A DNA stretch of 64,000 nt from Iodobacter sp025352645 (GCF_033446605.1 NZ_JAWQUO010000010.1:62001-126000); one strand, 5' to 3'; shown: positions 16,945 through 25,565, counted from the stretch's first letter. Notes: generated from the letters alone by a model not told the origin. A program made the numbers and translations.

Positions 16945-17544
16945 ATGCCCAGTATCTACCAACTAAAATCCAGATTTCAATCCTTATTACGGCCGCTTTG
17001 CACTTTAATGGCCCGTTCGGGCATAAGCGCCAATCAGGTGACGCTGATTGCCATGATGAGCTCTATCCTAATGGGAGTGTGGCTAAGCTTACAGGCAGAC
17101 TCCCGCGGACCTTGGCTCGCCCTGCCGTTATTTTTACTGCTACGAATGGCGCTCAACGCAATAGACGGCATGTTAGCCCGTGAATTTAATCAACAATCTG
17201 CATTGGGCGGCATTTTAAATGAGGTAGGCGATGTGGTTTCTGATGTGGCTCTTTACTTGCCTTTTTGCCTTGTCAGTAGCCAGCCCTCATGGATCATTGC
17301 GGCGGTTTTTCTGGCCGGGCTAACCGAATTTATTGGCGTACTTGGCCCCTCACTAGGCGCTGCACGGCGCTACGATGGCCCCATGGGCAAGAGTGATAGG
17401 GCTTTTGTCTACGGCGGCTTTGCGCTACTACTTGGATTTTTCCCCGCAATCGCCGCATGGACCAGCGCCCTCTTTGCCATCACGGCTGGACTCATGCTGT
17501 GGACCTGCATCAATCGCGCTAAAGGGATATTGGCCAATCAATGA
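16945..17544 (+). CDS. ynbA: CDP-alcohol phosphatidyltransferase, YnbA type
   Basis: 199 residues with about five or six membrane segments, matching E. coli YnbA along its length as I remember it (YQLKSRFQSLLRP, RMALNAIDGMLARE, NQQSALGGILNEVGDVVSD, YDGPMGKSDRA). The CDP-alcohol transferase motif is present at residues 71-96, but two of the four canonical Asp positions are Asn: Asn71 (first) and Asn92 (third); Asp74 and Asp96 remain. The family transfers an alcohol onto CDP-diacylglycerol; the acceptor is unknown. First gene of a six-gene operon, overlapping ynbB by 4 bases. Confidence 0.88.
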   Translation: MPSIYQLKSRFQSLLRPLCTLMARSGISANQVTLIAMMSSILMGVWLSLQADSRGPWLALPLFLLLRMALNAIDGMLAREFNQQSALGGILNEVGDVVSDVALYLPFCLVSSQPSWIIAAVFLAGLTEFIGVLGPSLGAARRYDGPMGKSDRAFVYGGFALLLGFFPAIAAWTSALFAITAGLMLWTCINRAKGILANQ

Positions 17545-18491
17545 TGATTAACTTACTTTTACCCCCTGCGTTGATTACAGCATTGGAAGGCGTGTTTGCC
17601 CTATTGATCACCGCCAGCCTCACCCTGTTTATTTTAGGTAAGCGCTACCCACAAAAAAACTGGCTCGAGCTAAAGCTACGTATTCGCACTTGGTGGTGGA
17701 TTGTGGCGTGCTTTTCTCTGACACTACTGGGCAATATGCCCATTGCCCTCCTTGTGCTTGGCCTGGTTAGCTTTTTGGCTCTTAAGGAATATTTAACCCT
17801 TTGCTCTACCCGCACAGCAGACCATGTGGTGCTGTTCTGGGCCTATTTGTGTATTCCGCTGCAATATTATTGGCTAGGCGTTCACTGGTACGGGATGTTT
17901 ATTATTTTTATCCCTGTTTACGTATTTTTATTTGTTCCTATGCGCATGGTTTTGGTGGGCGAAACTCAGGGGTTTCTTAAAGCAGCCGCTTCTTTGCAAT
18001 GGGGGCTGATGATTTGCGTGTTTTGTTTAAGCCATATGGGCGCAGTTCTTGCCTTACCCTTATTAACTGGCATAGGCAAAGCAGAGCATGGCCCCATGCT
18101 GCTGTTTTATTTAGTTGCCTTAACTCAACTCAATGATGTGGCCCAATATTTATGGGGCAAATCATTTGGCCGCCGTAAAGTATCCCCCAAAGTAAGCCCG
18201 AATAAAACGCTAGAAGGATTTTTGGGCGGCGCGCTCACCACCAGCCTATTAGGCTGGCTACTTGGACCATTACTCACACCTTTTTCACCATTACATGCGG
18301 CATTGGCAGGCTTCTTAATCGGCGTAATGGGCTTTATTGGCGATATTGTGATTTCTGCGGTAAAACGCGATATTGGCGTAAAGGATTCTGGCCGCTTACT
18401 GCCAGGACACGGCGGCATTTTAGACCGGCTCGATTCTTTAACCTATACGGCGCCTTTGTTTTTTCATTACACCCATTATTTATATTACTAG
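17541..18491 (+). CDS. ynbB: Phosphatidate cytidylyltransferase, YnbB type (CdsA paralogue)
   Basis: 316 residues with about eight membrane segments. The CTP transferase 1 signature is at the C-terminus: GFIGDIVISAVKRDIGVKD, then PGHGGILDRLDSL. Preceding it are NDVAQYLWGKSFGRRK and SPNKTLEGFLGG, as in CdsA. It should make CDP-diacylglycerol from phosphatidate and CTP. E. coli YnbB has been reported as a CdsA paralogue linked to synthesis of the glycolipid MPIase. The operon position next to YnbA suggests it supplies that transferase with its substrate. Confidence 0.9.
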   Translation: MMINLLLPPALITALEGVFALLITASLTLFILGKRYPQKNWLELKLRIRTWWWIVACFSLTLLGNMPIALLVLGLVSFLALKEYLTLCSTRTADHVVLFWAYLCIPLQYYWLGVHWYGMFIIFIPVYVFLFVPMRMVLVGETQGFLKAAASLQWGLMICVFCLSHMGAVLALPLLTGIGKAEHGPMLLFYLVALTQLNDVAQYLWGKSFGRRKVSPKVSPNKTLEGFLGGALTTSLLGWLLGPLLTPFSPLHAALAGFLIGVMGFIGDIVISAVKRDIGVKDSGRLLPGHGGILDRLDSLTYTAPLFFHYTHYLYY

Positions 18492-18495
18492 CGCT

Positions 18496-19143
18496 ATGAA
18501 CCGATATTTAAGAATTCTATTTGTACTCTTACTGGCAAAGCCCTTAGTCAGGCTCTGGTTTGGCGTCACGGTCAGGCATCAAGAGCGCCTTCCTTTAAAA
18601 GGGCCGGCTATTGTGCTAGCTAATCACAATAGCCATCTGGATATTCTGGCCATCTATAGTTTATTTCCCTTGGCTTTGATTCCCAACATTCAACCCGCCG
18701 CTGCCGCTGATTACTTTCTGACCAACCGTGTATTTGCATGGTTTGCCACGCAGGTGGTGGGCATTATCCCCGTGGTGCGTGGTGGTGCAGCAGCGGGTTT
18801 TGACCCACTAGCAGATTGCAAACAAGCGCTTAAGCAAGGACGTATTCTTATTTTATTTCCTGAAGGCACACGGGGTGAGCCAGAAACGCTTTCAGAGATT
18901 AAATCTGGCATTTGGTATCTGTATCGAGACTTCCCCAATATCCCCGTTGTCCCCGTGTATTTAAACGGCCTAGGCCGAGCAATGGGTAAAGGCCGGTGGT
19001 TCCCCATTCCTTTTTTTGTTGATATTGCCGTTGGCCGCTCCTTGCCATGGTTGGCTGAAAAAGCGATTTTTCGGGCATCAATTAAAGATGCACTGCTTAA
19101 TTTAAAACAAAAAACCATGCTCTCTACTCCCAGCCCGCAATAG
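18496..19143 (+). CDS. PlsC-type 1-acylglycerol-phosphate acyltransferase
   Basis: 215 residues. The acyltransferase HX4D motif is at residues 44-49 (NHNSHLD), with FPEGTRGEP at 121-129 and the PVVPVYLNG block. There is an N-terminal hydrophobic segment (about 5-22). It should acylate lysophosphatidate or another lysolipid with acyl-ACP or acyl-CoA. It starts 4 bases after ynbB and is an insertion relative to the E. coli ynbABCD order as I recall it, so it may supply phosphatidate to YnbB. Confidence 0.88.
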   Translation: MNRYLRILFVLLLAKPLVRLWFGVTVRHQERLPLKGPAIVLANHNSHLDILAIYSLFPLALIPNIQPAAAADYFLTNRVFAWFATQVVGIIPVVRGGAAAGFDPLADCKQALKQGRILILFPEGTRGEPETLSEIKSGIWYLYRDFPNIPVVPVYLNGLGRAMGKGRWFPIPFFVDIAVGRSLPWLAEKAIFRASIKDALLNLKQKTMLSTPSPQ

Positions 19144-19205
19144 CAACCCTTTGCGGCGATGCTGGGTTTGCGCCAGCAGCAATAAACTCAATAAGGAAGA
19201 TATCA

Positions 19206-20990
19206 ATGCGCACAGCACAAGAAAAATCATTTAGCAGCTTTGATGGCAGCAGCCTGTTTTATCGCCATTGGCCAGCCGTTAGCACGCCAACGCGCCGTGT
19301 TATTGTGCTGCTCCACCGCGGGCACGAGCATTCTGGGCGCTTGCAGCATATTGCGGACGAATTGCAAATGCCTGATACCACCCTCTTTGCTTGGGACGCC
19401 CGTGGCCACGGCAAAAATAGCGGGCCTCGTGGCTACAGCCCAAGCCTTGGCACCACCGTACGCGATCTAGATACATTTATTCATTATCTTTGCCAAACTT
19501 ATGGCTATGCAATGGAAGAAGTCATCGTGATTGCGCAAAGCGTAGGCGCGGTATTGGCATCGACTTGGGTGCACGATTACGCCCCAAAAATCCGCGCACT
19601 GATTCTGGCGTCCCCCGCCTTTAAAGTGAAGCTTTACGTGCCTTTGGCAAGGCCTGGCCTGCGGCTAATGGAAAAACTGCGTGGCAATTTTTATGTTAAT
19701 TCTTATGTAAAAGCCAAGTTTTTGACGCATGATCCAGAACGCATTGCCTCTTACAATACCGATCCGCTGATTGCCCGCCCTATTTCAGTCAATATCCTAC
19801 TAGGCCTCTACGACACGGCCGAGCGGATTATTGCCGATGCAGGTGCCATCCAAACCCCAACCCAGTTATTGATATCAGGCGCAGATTTTGTGGTGCACCA
19901 AGCGCCGCAGCGTACATTTTTTGAACGCCTTGGTAGCCCATGCAAAGAAATGCATACACTAGAGGGCTTTTATCACGATACCTTGGGCGAAAAAGATCGC
20001 GCCAAAGCCTTTACGCTAATCCGCAGCTTTATCCAAAAAGTGGAAGCGGGCGTACCCAACGTTGATTTAAGCCACGCAGACAAAAGCGGCTACACCGCCA
20101 ATGAATATCAACAGCTGCAGCAAAATAGCTCGCCCTTTACCCTAAAACACTGGCACTTTGCCTTAACCCGCTTATCCCTTGCTACCGTAGGCAAGCTCTC
20201 TGATGGGATTCGGCTAGGTTGGGAAACTGGTTTTGATTCTGGCAGCACCTTAGATTATGTGTATAAAAACCAAACCTCTGGGCGGTCCCCACTGGGCCGC
20301 TTTGGTGATCGCACCTACCTCGATAGCGTAGGTTGGAAAGGCATACGCCAGCGCAAGGTAAACCTTGAAGAATTAATTGGCGCAGCCATCAAATCACTTA
20401 CAGAAAGCAAGCAAAGCGTAAAGATTGTGGATATCGCCGCAGGGCATGGCCGCTATATTCTGGATGCTGTTGCTGGCCATCAGATCGACCGCGTTTTATT
20501 ACGTGATTACAGCACGATCAATGTAGAGGCAGGCAAAGCGCTGATCAAAGAAAAAGGCTTAGCGCATCTGGCTGATTTTCAGCAGGGCGATGCTTTTGAT
20601 CAAGCCAGTTTAGCCAACCTTTCACCAGCACCCACGCTGGCCGTGGTATCCGGCCTTTATGAGTTATTCCCTGATAACGCCCCCATCAAAGCATCACTGG
20701 CTGGTCTTGCTGAGGCTGTACCCGAAGGTGGTTTTCTGGTTTACACCAATCAACCTTGGCACCCGCAACTTGAGCTCATCGCCCGCACGCTGACCAGTCA
20801 TAGAAGCGGGGCGGATTGGATTATGCGCCGCCGTACTCAATACGAAATGGATCAGTTAGTTGAGCAAGCTGGCTTTGAAAAAATCACCCAACGCATTGAT
20901 GAATGGGGCATTTTTACGGTGAGCTTAGCGCGTCGAGTTGGAAAAACCACCCACTCTGCGCAAGCAAATAGCGAGACGACTCAGGCATGA
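19206..20990 (+). CDS. ynbC: Alpha/beta hydrolase - SAM methyltransferase fusion, YnbC type
   Basis: 594 residues, RBS AAGGAAG before ATG 19206. The N-terminal 290 residues are a monoacylglycerol-lipase-like hydrolase: HRGHEHSGR at 37-45, WDARGHGKNSGPRGY, nucleophile elbow A-Q-S-V-G with Ser112, and a C-terminal GADFVVH / GFYHDTLGE Asp-His pair. The C-terminal 250 residues are a class I methyltransferase (VDIAAGHGRYIL from about residue 408, YELFPDN). No signal peptide. Both domains probably act on the same lipid made by YnbA/B. Last 4 bases overlap ynbD. Confidence 0.88.
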   Translation: MRTAQEKSFSSFDGSSLFYRHWPAVSTPTRRVIVLLHRGHEHSGRLQHIADELQMPDTTLFAWDARGHGKNSGPRGYSPSLGTTVRDLDTFIHYLCQTYGYAMEEVIVIAQSVGAVLASTWVHDYAPKIRALILASPAFKVKLYVPLARPGLRLMEKLRGNFYVNSYVKAKFLTHDPERIASYNTDPLIARPISVNILLGLYDTAERIIADAGAIQTPTQLLISGADFVVHQAPQRTFFERLGSPCKEMHTLEGFYHDTLGEKDRAKAFTLIRSFIQKVEAGVPNVDLSHADKSGYTANEYQQLQQNSSPFTLKHWHFALTRLSLATVGKLSDGIRLGWETGFDSGSTLDYVYKNQTSGRSPLGRFGDRTYLDSVGWKGIRQRKVNLEELIGAAIKSLTESKQSVKIVDIAAGHGRYILDAVAGHQIDRVLLRDYSTINVEAGKALIKEKGLAHLADFQQGDAFDQASLANLSPAPTLAVVSGLYELFPDNAPIKASLAGLAEAVPEGGFLVYTNQPWHPQLELIARTLTSHRSGADWIMRRRTQYEMDQLVEQAGFEKITQRIDEWGIFTVSLARRVGKTTHSAQANSETTQA

Positions 20991-22294
20991 CGGCTCATCT
21001 GCCCACACCACGCCCGTGGCGGCTCGCCCTTTTGTGGTTAGTGCTGCTGGGGCCAGGTTTTTTTATTTTTTATGGCGCGGCCAATCACTACGCTGCGTCC
21101 TTGCCTCTAGCCGAGGTTGGAAATATCGCCATGGCTTGGGAGCGGCAGATCCCGCTCTGGCCCTGGACTATCGTGCCTTACTGGAGCATCGATCTGCTCT
21201 ATGGCATTTCTCTATTTATATGCACCAGCCGTGGCGAGCTCAATACCCACGCCAAGCGCCTCTTAGCCACATCACTGCTATCTTGCTTATTCTTTGTGTT
21301 GTTCCCGCTGCGTTTTAGCTTTGAGCGCCCTGAGCTTGATGGTGCTTTCGGCCAGTTGTTTACGCTTTTAATGGGCTTTGACAAGCCTTTCAATCAAGCG
21401 CCATCGCTGCATATCGGCCTGCTTACCGTGCTATGGCTGCGCTATTACGCCCATACTCCTGCACGCTGGCAGCCTTTGCTGCACGTTTGGTTTGCCCTGA
21501 TTGGATTATCCGTCCTGACCACTTGGCAACATCATTTTTGGGATGTGCCCAGCGGGTTTTTGCTCGGTTTTGTAGTCTGCTATTTATTGCCAACGCCTGG
21601 TGTGAGTTTGTTTTTAGCTGTGAATACGCCACGGCAAAGCACGCCCAAACTGGCCTTACGCTACTTAGCGGGTGCATTGTTTTTGTCCTTCATCATTGCT
21701 TCCCTGCAAGGCTGGGCTTGGCTACTGCTTTGGCCAATCACTTCCTTGCTTATCCTTACCGCCGCCTACCTAGGGCTAGGGCCCAGGGTCATGCAAAAAG
21801 ATCGAGGACAAAGACGCTTTGCAGCACAAGCCTTACTTTGGCCCTACTCTTTTGTGACGCAACTAGTGCACCGTTATTTATTAAAATCGTTGCCCGGCGC
21901 CGAAGAAATCAGCCGTGGTGTATGGCTGGGCCCCATCAGCGCAGCGACAGATCCGAGCTTTAAATCCGTGCTTGATCTTGCTGCGGAATACGATAGGCAA
22001 GCGCCAGCAACGGTTATTTATCACTCCTGTCCGCTGTTAGATTTACAACTGCCCGATCAGCAAACCTTGCAGCACTGCGTGCGCACGCTGCAATCCATGC
22101 CTCAGCCGGTATTGGTTCACTGCGCTCTTGGCCTAACTCGAAGCGCAGCCGTGGTATTGGCTTGGCTGGTAGTGAGCCAGCAAGCAAAAGACATCAATGA
22201 AGCGAGGGAAATACTCCTAAAAAAACGTAGTAAATTTATATTAAGCGAGACGCAACTCAATCAATTAGCCCAGCTTTGTGATGGCATAAAATGA
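20987..22294 (+). CDS. ynbD: PAP2-like / dual-specificity phosphatase fusion, YnbD type
   Basis: 435 residues. The N-terminal half has about eight membrane segments with a PAP2-like core (PSLHIG at 139-144 and HHFWDVPSG at 182-190). The C-terminal cytosolic part is a dual-specificity phosphatase domain with the P-loop HCALGLTRSA: Cys379 and Arg385 in C-x5-R. The two phosphatase modules suggest stepwise dephosphorylation of a lipid or phosphoinositol-like head group, an inference from the operon. Overlaps ynbC and the next gene by 4 bases each. Confidence 0.88.
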   Translation: MTAHLPTPRPWRLALLWLVLLGPGFFIFYGAANHYAASLPLAEVGNIAMAWERQIPLWPWTIVPYWSIDLLYGISLFICTSRGELNTHAKRLLATSLLSCLFFVLFPLRFSFERPELDGAFGQLFTLLMGFDKPFNQAPSLHIGLLTVLWLRYYAHTPARWQPLLHVWFALIGLSVLTTWQHHFWDVPSGFLLGFVVCYLLPTPGVSLFLAVNTPRQSTPKLALRYLAGALFLSFIIASLQGWAWLLLWPITSLLILTAAYLGLGPRVMQKDRGQRRFAAQALLWPYSFVTQLVHRYLLKSLPGAEEISRGVWLGPISAATDPSFKSVLDLAAEYDRQAPATVIYHSCPLLDLQLPDQQTLQHCVRTLQSMPQPVLVHCALGLTRSAAVVLAWLVVSQQAKDINEAREILLKKRSKFILSETQLNQLAQLCDGIK

Positions 22295-22704
22295 AAGACG
22301 AAGAATCGCTATTTTTTAAATTGAGTACGGCCACGCTTGCTTCTTGCAAAATCCTAGTGTGGCCCACGCCATTTTTATTTTTAATCAGCTATTGGCTGGC
22401 TGCCAGCCATATCCTCAACAAAGTAGAAATAGGGCTGCTGATGGCTAGCAGCCTAAGCGCTGCGATTCAATATTATTTTTACTGGCGTATCACACTCGAT
22501 GAAAAATTATTAACTCAGCTGCAAAGTGAAACTGATTTGCTACAGCTCGATCAAGCATTACATAGCCTATTTGGCAAAAACACCCTGCCGCGTGCTTTAG
22601 CATTACGCATGTTGGGCATTAAAAAGCTGATACGTCATTATTTAATCAGCACCTTTTACTCATGGCTAAGCTGGTTTGTTTTATTAGGATTATTAATCAG
22701 CTGA
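22291..22704 (+). CDS. Small membrane protein, last gene of the ynb-type operon
   Basis: 137 residues, ATG 22291 overlapping the ynbD stop. Three hydrophobic segments: ILVWPTPFLFLISYWLAA, IGLLMASSLSAAIQYYFYW and a C-terminal TFYSWLSWFVLLGLLIS, with a charged middle part (LTQLQSETDLLQLDQALHSLFG). No known family recognised and not part of the E. coli ynb set as I know it. Overlap with ynbD argues strongly for a role in the same pathway, for example as a complex subunit. Confidence 0.75.
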   Translation: MKDEESLFFKLSTATLASCKILVWPTPFLFLISYWLAASHILNKVEIGLLMASSLSAAIQYYFYWRITLDEKLLTQLQSETDLLQLDQALHSLFGKNTLPRALALRMLGIKKLIRHYLISTFYSWLSWFVLLGLLIS

Positions 22705-22804
22705 TTTTGTACAACAGATTCTCAGCAAACCCGTGCTCTAATGAAGCAGATAAGCCTGCTGCGTGTTATGGTAAAAAATCCCTGTGAGTAAAGGATTATG
22801 GGCA

Positions 22805-24226
22805 ATGTCTGATATTTACCCAAATCAATTAACCGACGGCCATAATGAGCGGCAATTGGCTTTGCAATCTTTATTTCGTACTTTAGAAGACCATTCCGAA
22901 GGCACGGTGATTGTGGATGAGCAATGCAAAATTGTTTGGATTAATGCCCGCTACGCCGATCGATTTGGTTTTAAAGACCCCGCTAACGCCATTGGCAAAG
23001 CCGTAGAAGAAGTCATTCCCAATAGCCAATTGCGGGAAGTATTACGCACCGGCCAACCTATTTTATTAGATTTAATGGAAACGGCAGAAAGAACGCTGGT
23101 AGTGACTCGGCTGCCATTAAAAGATCAGCAAGGCCAACTAATTGGTGCAATTGGCTTTGCTTTATTTGATGAAATTCAATCGCTAGCACCGCTAGTAGCC
23201 AAGTTTTCTAGCCTGCAAAAAGAATTGGCGGTGGCGCATGAATCGCTGGCACAAGCCCGCCGTGCTAAGTATTCATTTACCCATTTTATTGGCGAATGCG
23301 ATAGCGTTCGGGAGCTAAAGCGCCAAGCCAGCCGCGCGGCGCAAAGAGACGCCCCTATTTTATTATTGGGTGAAACCGGCACAGGTAAAGAGGTACTGGC
23401 GCACGCGATTCATGCCGCCTCTCCGCGTGCGCACAAGCCCTTGGTTACGCTGAATATGGCGGCTATTCCAGAAACGCTGCTCGAGGCCGAGCTATTTGGG
23501 GCAACGGCGGGTGCTTACACGGGGGCAGATAAAAAAGGGCGTATCGGTAAATTTCAACTCGCCCACGGCGGCACGCTATTTTTAGATGAAATCGGCGATA
23601 TGCCGCCTGCCTTACAGGTCAAACTGCTTCGTGTCTTACAAGATAAAGAGTTTGAAGCGCTTGGCTCTAATCAAGTACAACGCGTCGACGTGCGCATCAT
23701 CGCAGCAACCTCCGCCCCCTTGACCAAGCTCATTCAAGAAGGGCAGTTTAGAGCCGACCTGTTTTACCGGCTGAATGTGCTCACCATAGAATTACCACCG
23801 CTGCGGGCAAGGCAAAGTGATCTAGGCCTTTTAGCCGATGCCATTCTAAATAAACTGGCCGCCAGCGGGCTGGGGCAACACCGCTTAGCGCCCTCAGCCA
23901 TCGCACTGCTTAGCCAATACCCTTGGCCTGGTAATGTGCGTGAGCTGCATAATATTTTAGAGCGCAGCCTGATGCTCAGTGATCGTGCCGTCTTACAAGC
24001 AGAAGATTTGCGCCCCCTCCTTTACCCAGCAGCTAGCCCAAGCCCCAACCCCGTACCCTTAAACCTAAACCATAACGACGCCATGCTCGCTTTTGAGCAG
24101 CAGCTCATTTCTGATGCACTAAAAAGTTGCGCTGGGCATATACCCAGCACCGCCGCCAAGCTAGGCATTGGCCGCGCTACACTGTATAAAAAAATCGCCA
24201 GCTTTAAAATGAGCCCCGCAAACTGA
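22805..24226 (+). CDS. Sigma-54-dependent transcriptional activator with PAS domain
   Basis: 473 residues from ATG 22805, ten bases after AAAGGA; an in-frame GTG lies at 22784. Domains in order: a PAS sensor (about 25-125), a coiled-coil-like linker, an AAA+ sigma-54 interaction domain with Walker A GETGTGKE (189-196), GAYTGA (236-241, the sigma-54 contact loop with Tyr for Phe) and GGTLFLDEIGDM (Walker B), then a Fis-type HTH at the C-terminus (STAAKLGIGRATLYKKI). No receiver domain, so the PAS domain probably senses a small ligand or redox state. It precedes the ABC importer genes, its likely target. Confidence 0.92.
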   Translation: MSDIYPNQLTDGHNERQLALQSLFRTLEDHSEGTVIVDEQCKIVWINARYADRFGFKDPANAIGKAVEEVIPNSQLREVLRTGQPILLDLMETAERTLVVTRLPLKDQQGQLIGAIGFALFDEIQSLAPLVAKFSSLQKELAVAHESLAQARRAKYSFTHFIGECDSVRELKRQASRAAQRDAPILLLGETGTGKEVLAHAIHAASPRAHKPLVTLNMAAIPETLLEAELFGATAGAYTGADKKGRIGKFQLAHGGTLFLDEIGDMPPALQVKLLRVLQDKEFEALGSNQVQRVDVRIIAATSAPLTKLIQEGQFRADLFYRLNVLTIELPPLRARQSDLGLLADAILNKLAASGLGQHRLAPSAIALLSQYPWPGNVRELHNILERSLMLSDRAVLQAEDLRPLLYPAASPSPNPVPLNLNHNDAMLAFEQQLISDALKSCAGHIPSTAAKLGIGRATLYKKIASFKMSPAN

Positions 24227-24252
24227 GCAAGTAGCCTGCTGAGCTTAAAAAA

Positions 24253-24294
24253 CCCGTCTCATTATCGAGAATAACATCCTAATAATGAGACGGG
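24253..24294. terminator. Inverted repeat; terminator or activator site
   Basis: CCCGTCTCATTAT (24253-24265) and ATAATGAGACGGG (24282-24294) are perfect 13-bp arms around a 16-nt loop, 26 bases after the regulator gene. There is no T-run on the plus strand. It could be a transcript-end hairpin, or an upstream binding site for the sigma-54 activator, as it lies about 130-170 bases before the -24/-12 candidate. Confidence 0.45.
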
Positions 24295-24422
24295 GCGATG
24301 GCTCACCAGAGCCTTAGCTTTATTACATTTTGGTGCACGCCCCCTGCTGGCGTCGTCTCGTTTTATAGACAGCCCCTCGGTCTCATCTATTCTCAAGCCG
24401 CATATTTGCTCAATTCTTATTG

Positions 24423-24439
24423 CTGGCACACATCATGCT
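24423..24439 (+). promoter_or_regulatory. Candidate sigma-54 (-24/-12) promoter
   Basis: CTGGCACACATCATGCT matches the consensus YTGGCACGrNNNTTGCW at every strongly conserved base (TGGCAC at -24, GC at -12) with correct spacing. It lies downstream of the sigma-54 activator gene and about 340 bases before the ABC operon start. No experimental support. Confidence 0.6.
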
Positions 24440-24534
24440 TACTAATAGTCTTATAGGCTTAATGTACGGGCTGGGCATTCCATCATAAATAACAAGATAG
24501 ACTTTCTAGCCAAGAAAGCACCCATTAACAATAG

Positions 24535-24720
24535 AGATCTACCTATTACAAACATTGAAACATCGTAGGGCGGGTGCAACCCGCATTTTTTAGCATCGCC
24601 CGCAGGTTGCTCTCTCCGTACTTTAAGGCTTAACCCGCTGATTCACATCATGATTTTTTTGTTGGCGCAGATGGGGTTGCACCCGCCCTGCCCATGCAAA
24701 AACAGAGTGCAATTCTAGAC
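24535..24720. repeat. GTAGGGCGGG hairpin repeat, mixed copy
   Basis: The left part, AACATTGAAACATCGTAGGG, is shared with the copy at 29859-29991. The right end, TGCAAAAACAGAGTGCAA, is shared with family 1 copies at 2234 and 12636. Arms GGGCGGGTGCAACCC and GGGTTGCACCCGCCC can pair over a long loop. It occupies the leader between the sigma-54 promoter candidate and the first ABC gene. Confidence 0.65.
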
Positions 24721-24776
24721 ATCATCCCAAGGCCTTTTGTCTGTATTGAATTAAGCCTGTCATAAGGATAAATACA

Positions 24777-25565
24777 GTGAGCGCAGACATCATTTTACAA
24801 ACGCATGACTTATGCAAAGAGTTCAAAGGCTTTGCCGCCGTCAGCAATATCAATTTGCAAGTGGCGCGTGGCAGCATCCATGCCCTGATCGGCCCCAATG
24901 GCGCGGGCAAAACCACGGTATTTAACTTGCTAACCAAATTTTTAGCCCCCACTTCTGGGCGGGTGATTTTTGATGGCAAAGACATCAGCGCCACGGCCCC
25001 CGCAGAAGTGGCCATGCAAGGGCTGATTCGTTCTTTTCAAATTTCTGCTGTTTTCCCAAATATGAGCGCACTCGACAATATTCGCGTTGCACTGCTGCGG
25101 ATCAATGGCGGCGCACATCGGTTTTGGCGCTCTAAAAATGAATTAACTGCCTATAACGATCGCGCACTCTTACTGCTAGATGAAGTGGGCCTAGCGGAGT
25201 TTTCCCATGTATTAGCTGGGGAGCTGGCTTACGGCAGAAAGCGCGCCTTAGAAATTGCCACCACCTTAGCGCTGCAGCCCAAGCTAATGCTACTCGATGA
25301 GCCCACCCAAGGCATGGGCATAGAAGACGTAGAACGCGTCACCGCACTGATCAAACGCGCGGCAGTAGGGCGCACCATTTTGATGGTAGAGCACAACTTA
25401 AAAGTGGTTTCTACCTTGGCAGACAAAATCACCGTGTTAGCCCGTGGTCAGTATTTATCCGAAGGTGATTACGCCACTGTTTCTGCCGATCCAAAGGTCA
25501 TGGAAGCCTATTTGGGCGTTAGCCCCGCAACGCCGATTCAGCCACAGGATGCTCTGCATGCTTAA
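24777..25565 (+). CDS. Branched-chain-type ABC importer, ATP-binding protein (LivG-like)
   Basis: 262 residues, GTG start at 24777 with AAGGA seven bases upstream. Walker A GPNGAGKTT, the Q-loop region LIRSFQIS, the signature-like LAYGRKRALEIATTLALQPKLMLLDEPTQGMG (a modified LSGGQ followed by Walker B) and the H-loop VEHNLKVV are all present. LivG-type proteins pair with a LivF-type ATPase to drive uptake of amino acids, amides, urea or aromatic acids. Overlaps the next gene by 8 bases. Confidence 0.9.
   Translation: MSADIILQTHDLCKEFKGFAAVSNINLQVARGSIHALIGPNGAGKTTVFNLLTKFLAPTSGRVIFDGKDISATAPAEVAMQGLIRSFQISAVFPNMSALDNIRVALLRINGGAHRFWRSKNELTAYNDRALLLLDEVGLAEFSHVLAGELAYGRKRALEIATTLALQPKLMLLDEPTQGMGIEDVERVTALIKRAAVGRTILMVEHNLKVVSTLADKITVLARGQYLSEGDYATVSADPKVMEAYLGVSPATPIQPQDALHA

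Larger units (their letters stand above)
24227..24776. other. Long regulatory region before the ABC importer
   Basis: 550 bases without a gene. In order: a 13-bp inverted repeat (24253-24294), three GTCTC-containing segments (near 24257, 24356 and 24381), a sigma-54 promoter candidate (24423-24439) and a hairpin repeat (24535-24720), then AAGGA before the GTG start of the first ABC gene. The arrangement fits an activator-site plus -24/-12 promoter later disturbed by the repeat. Confidence 0.5.
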
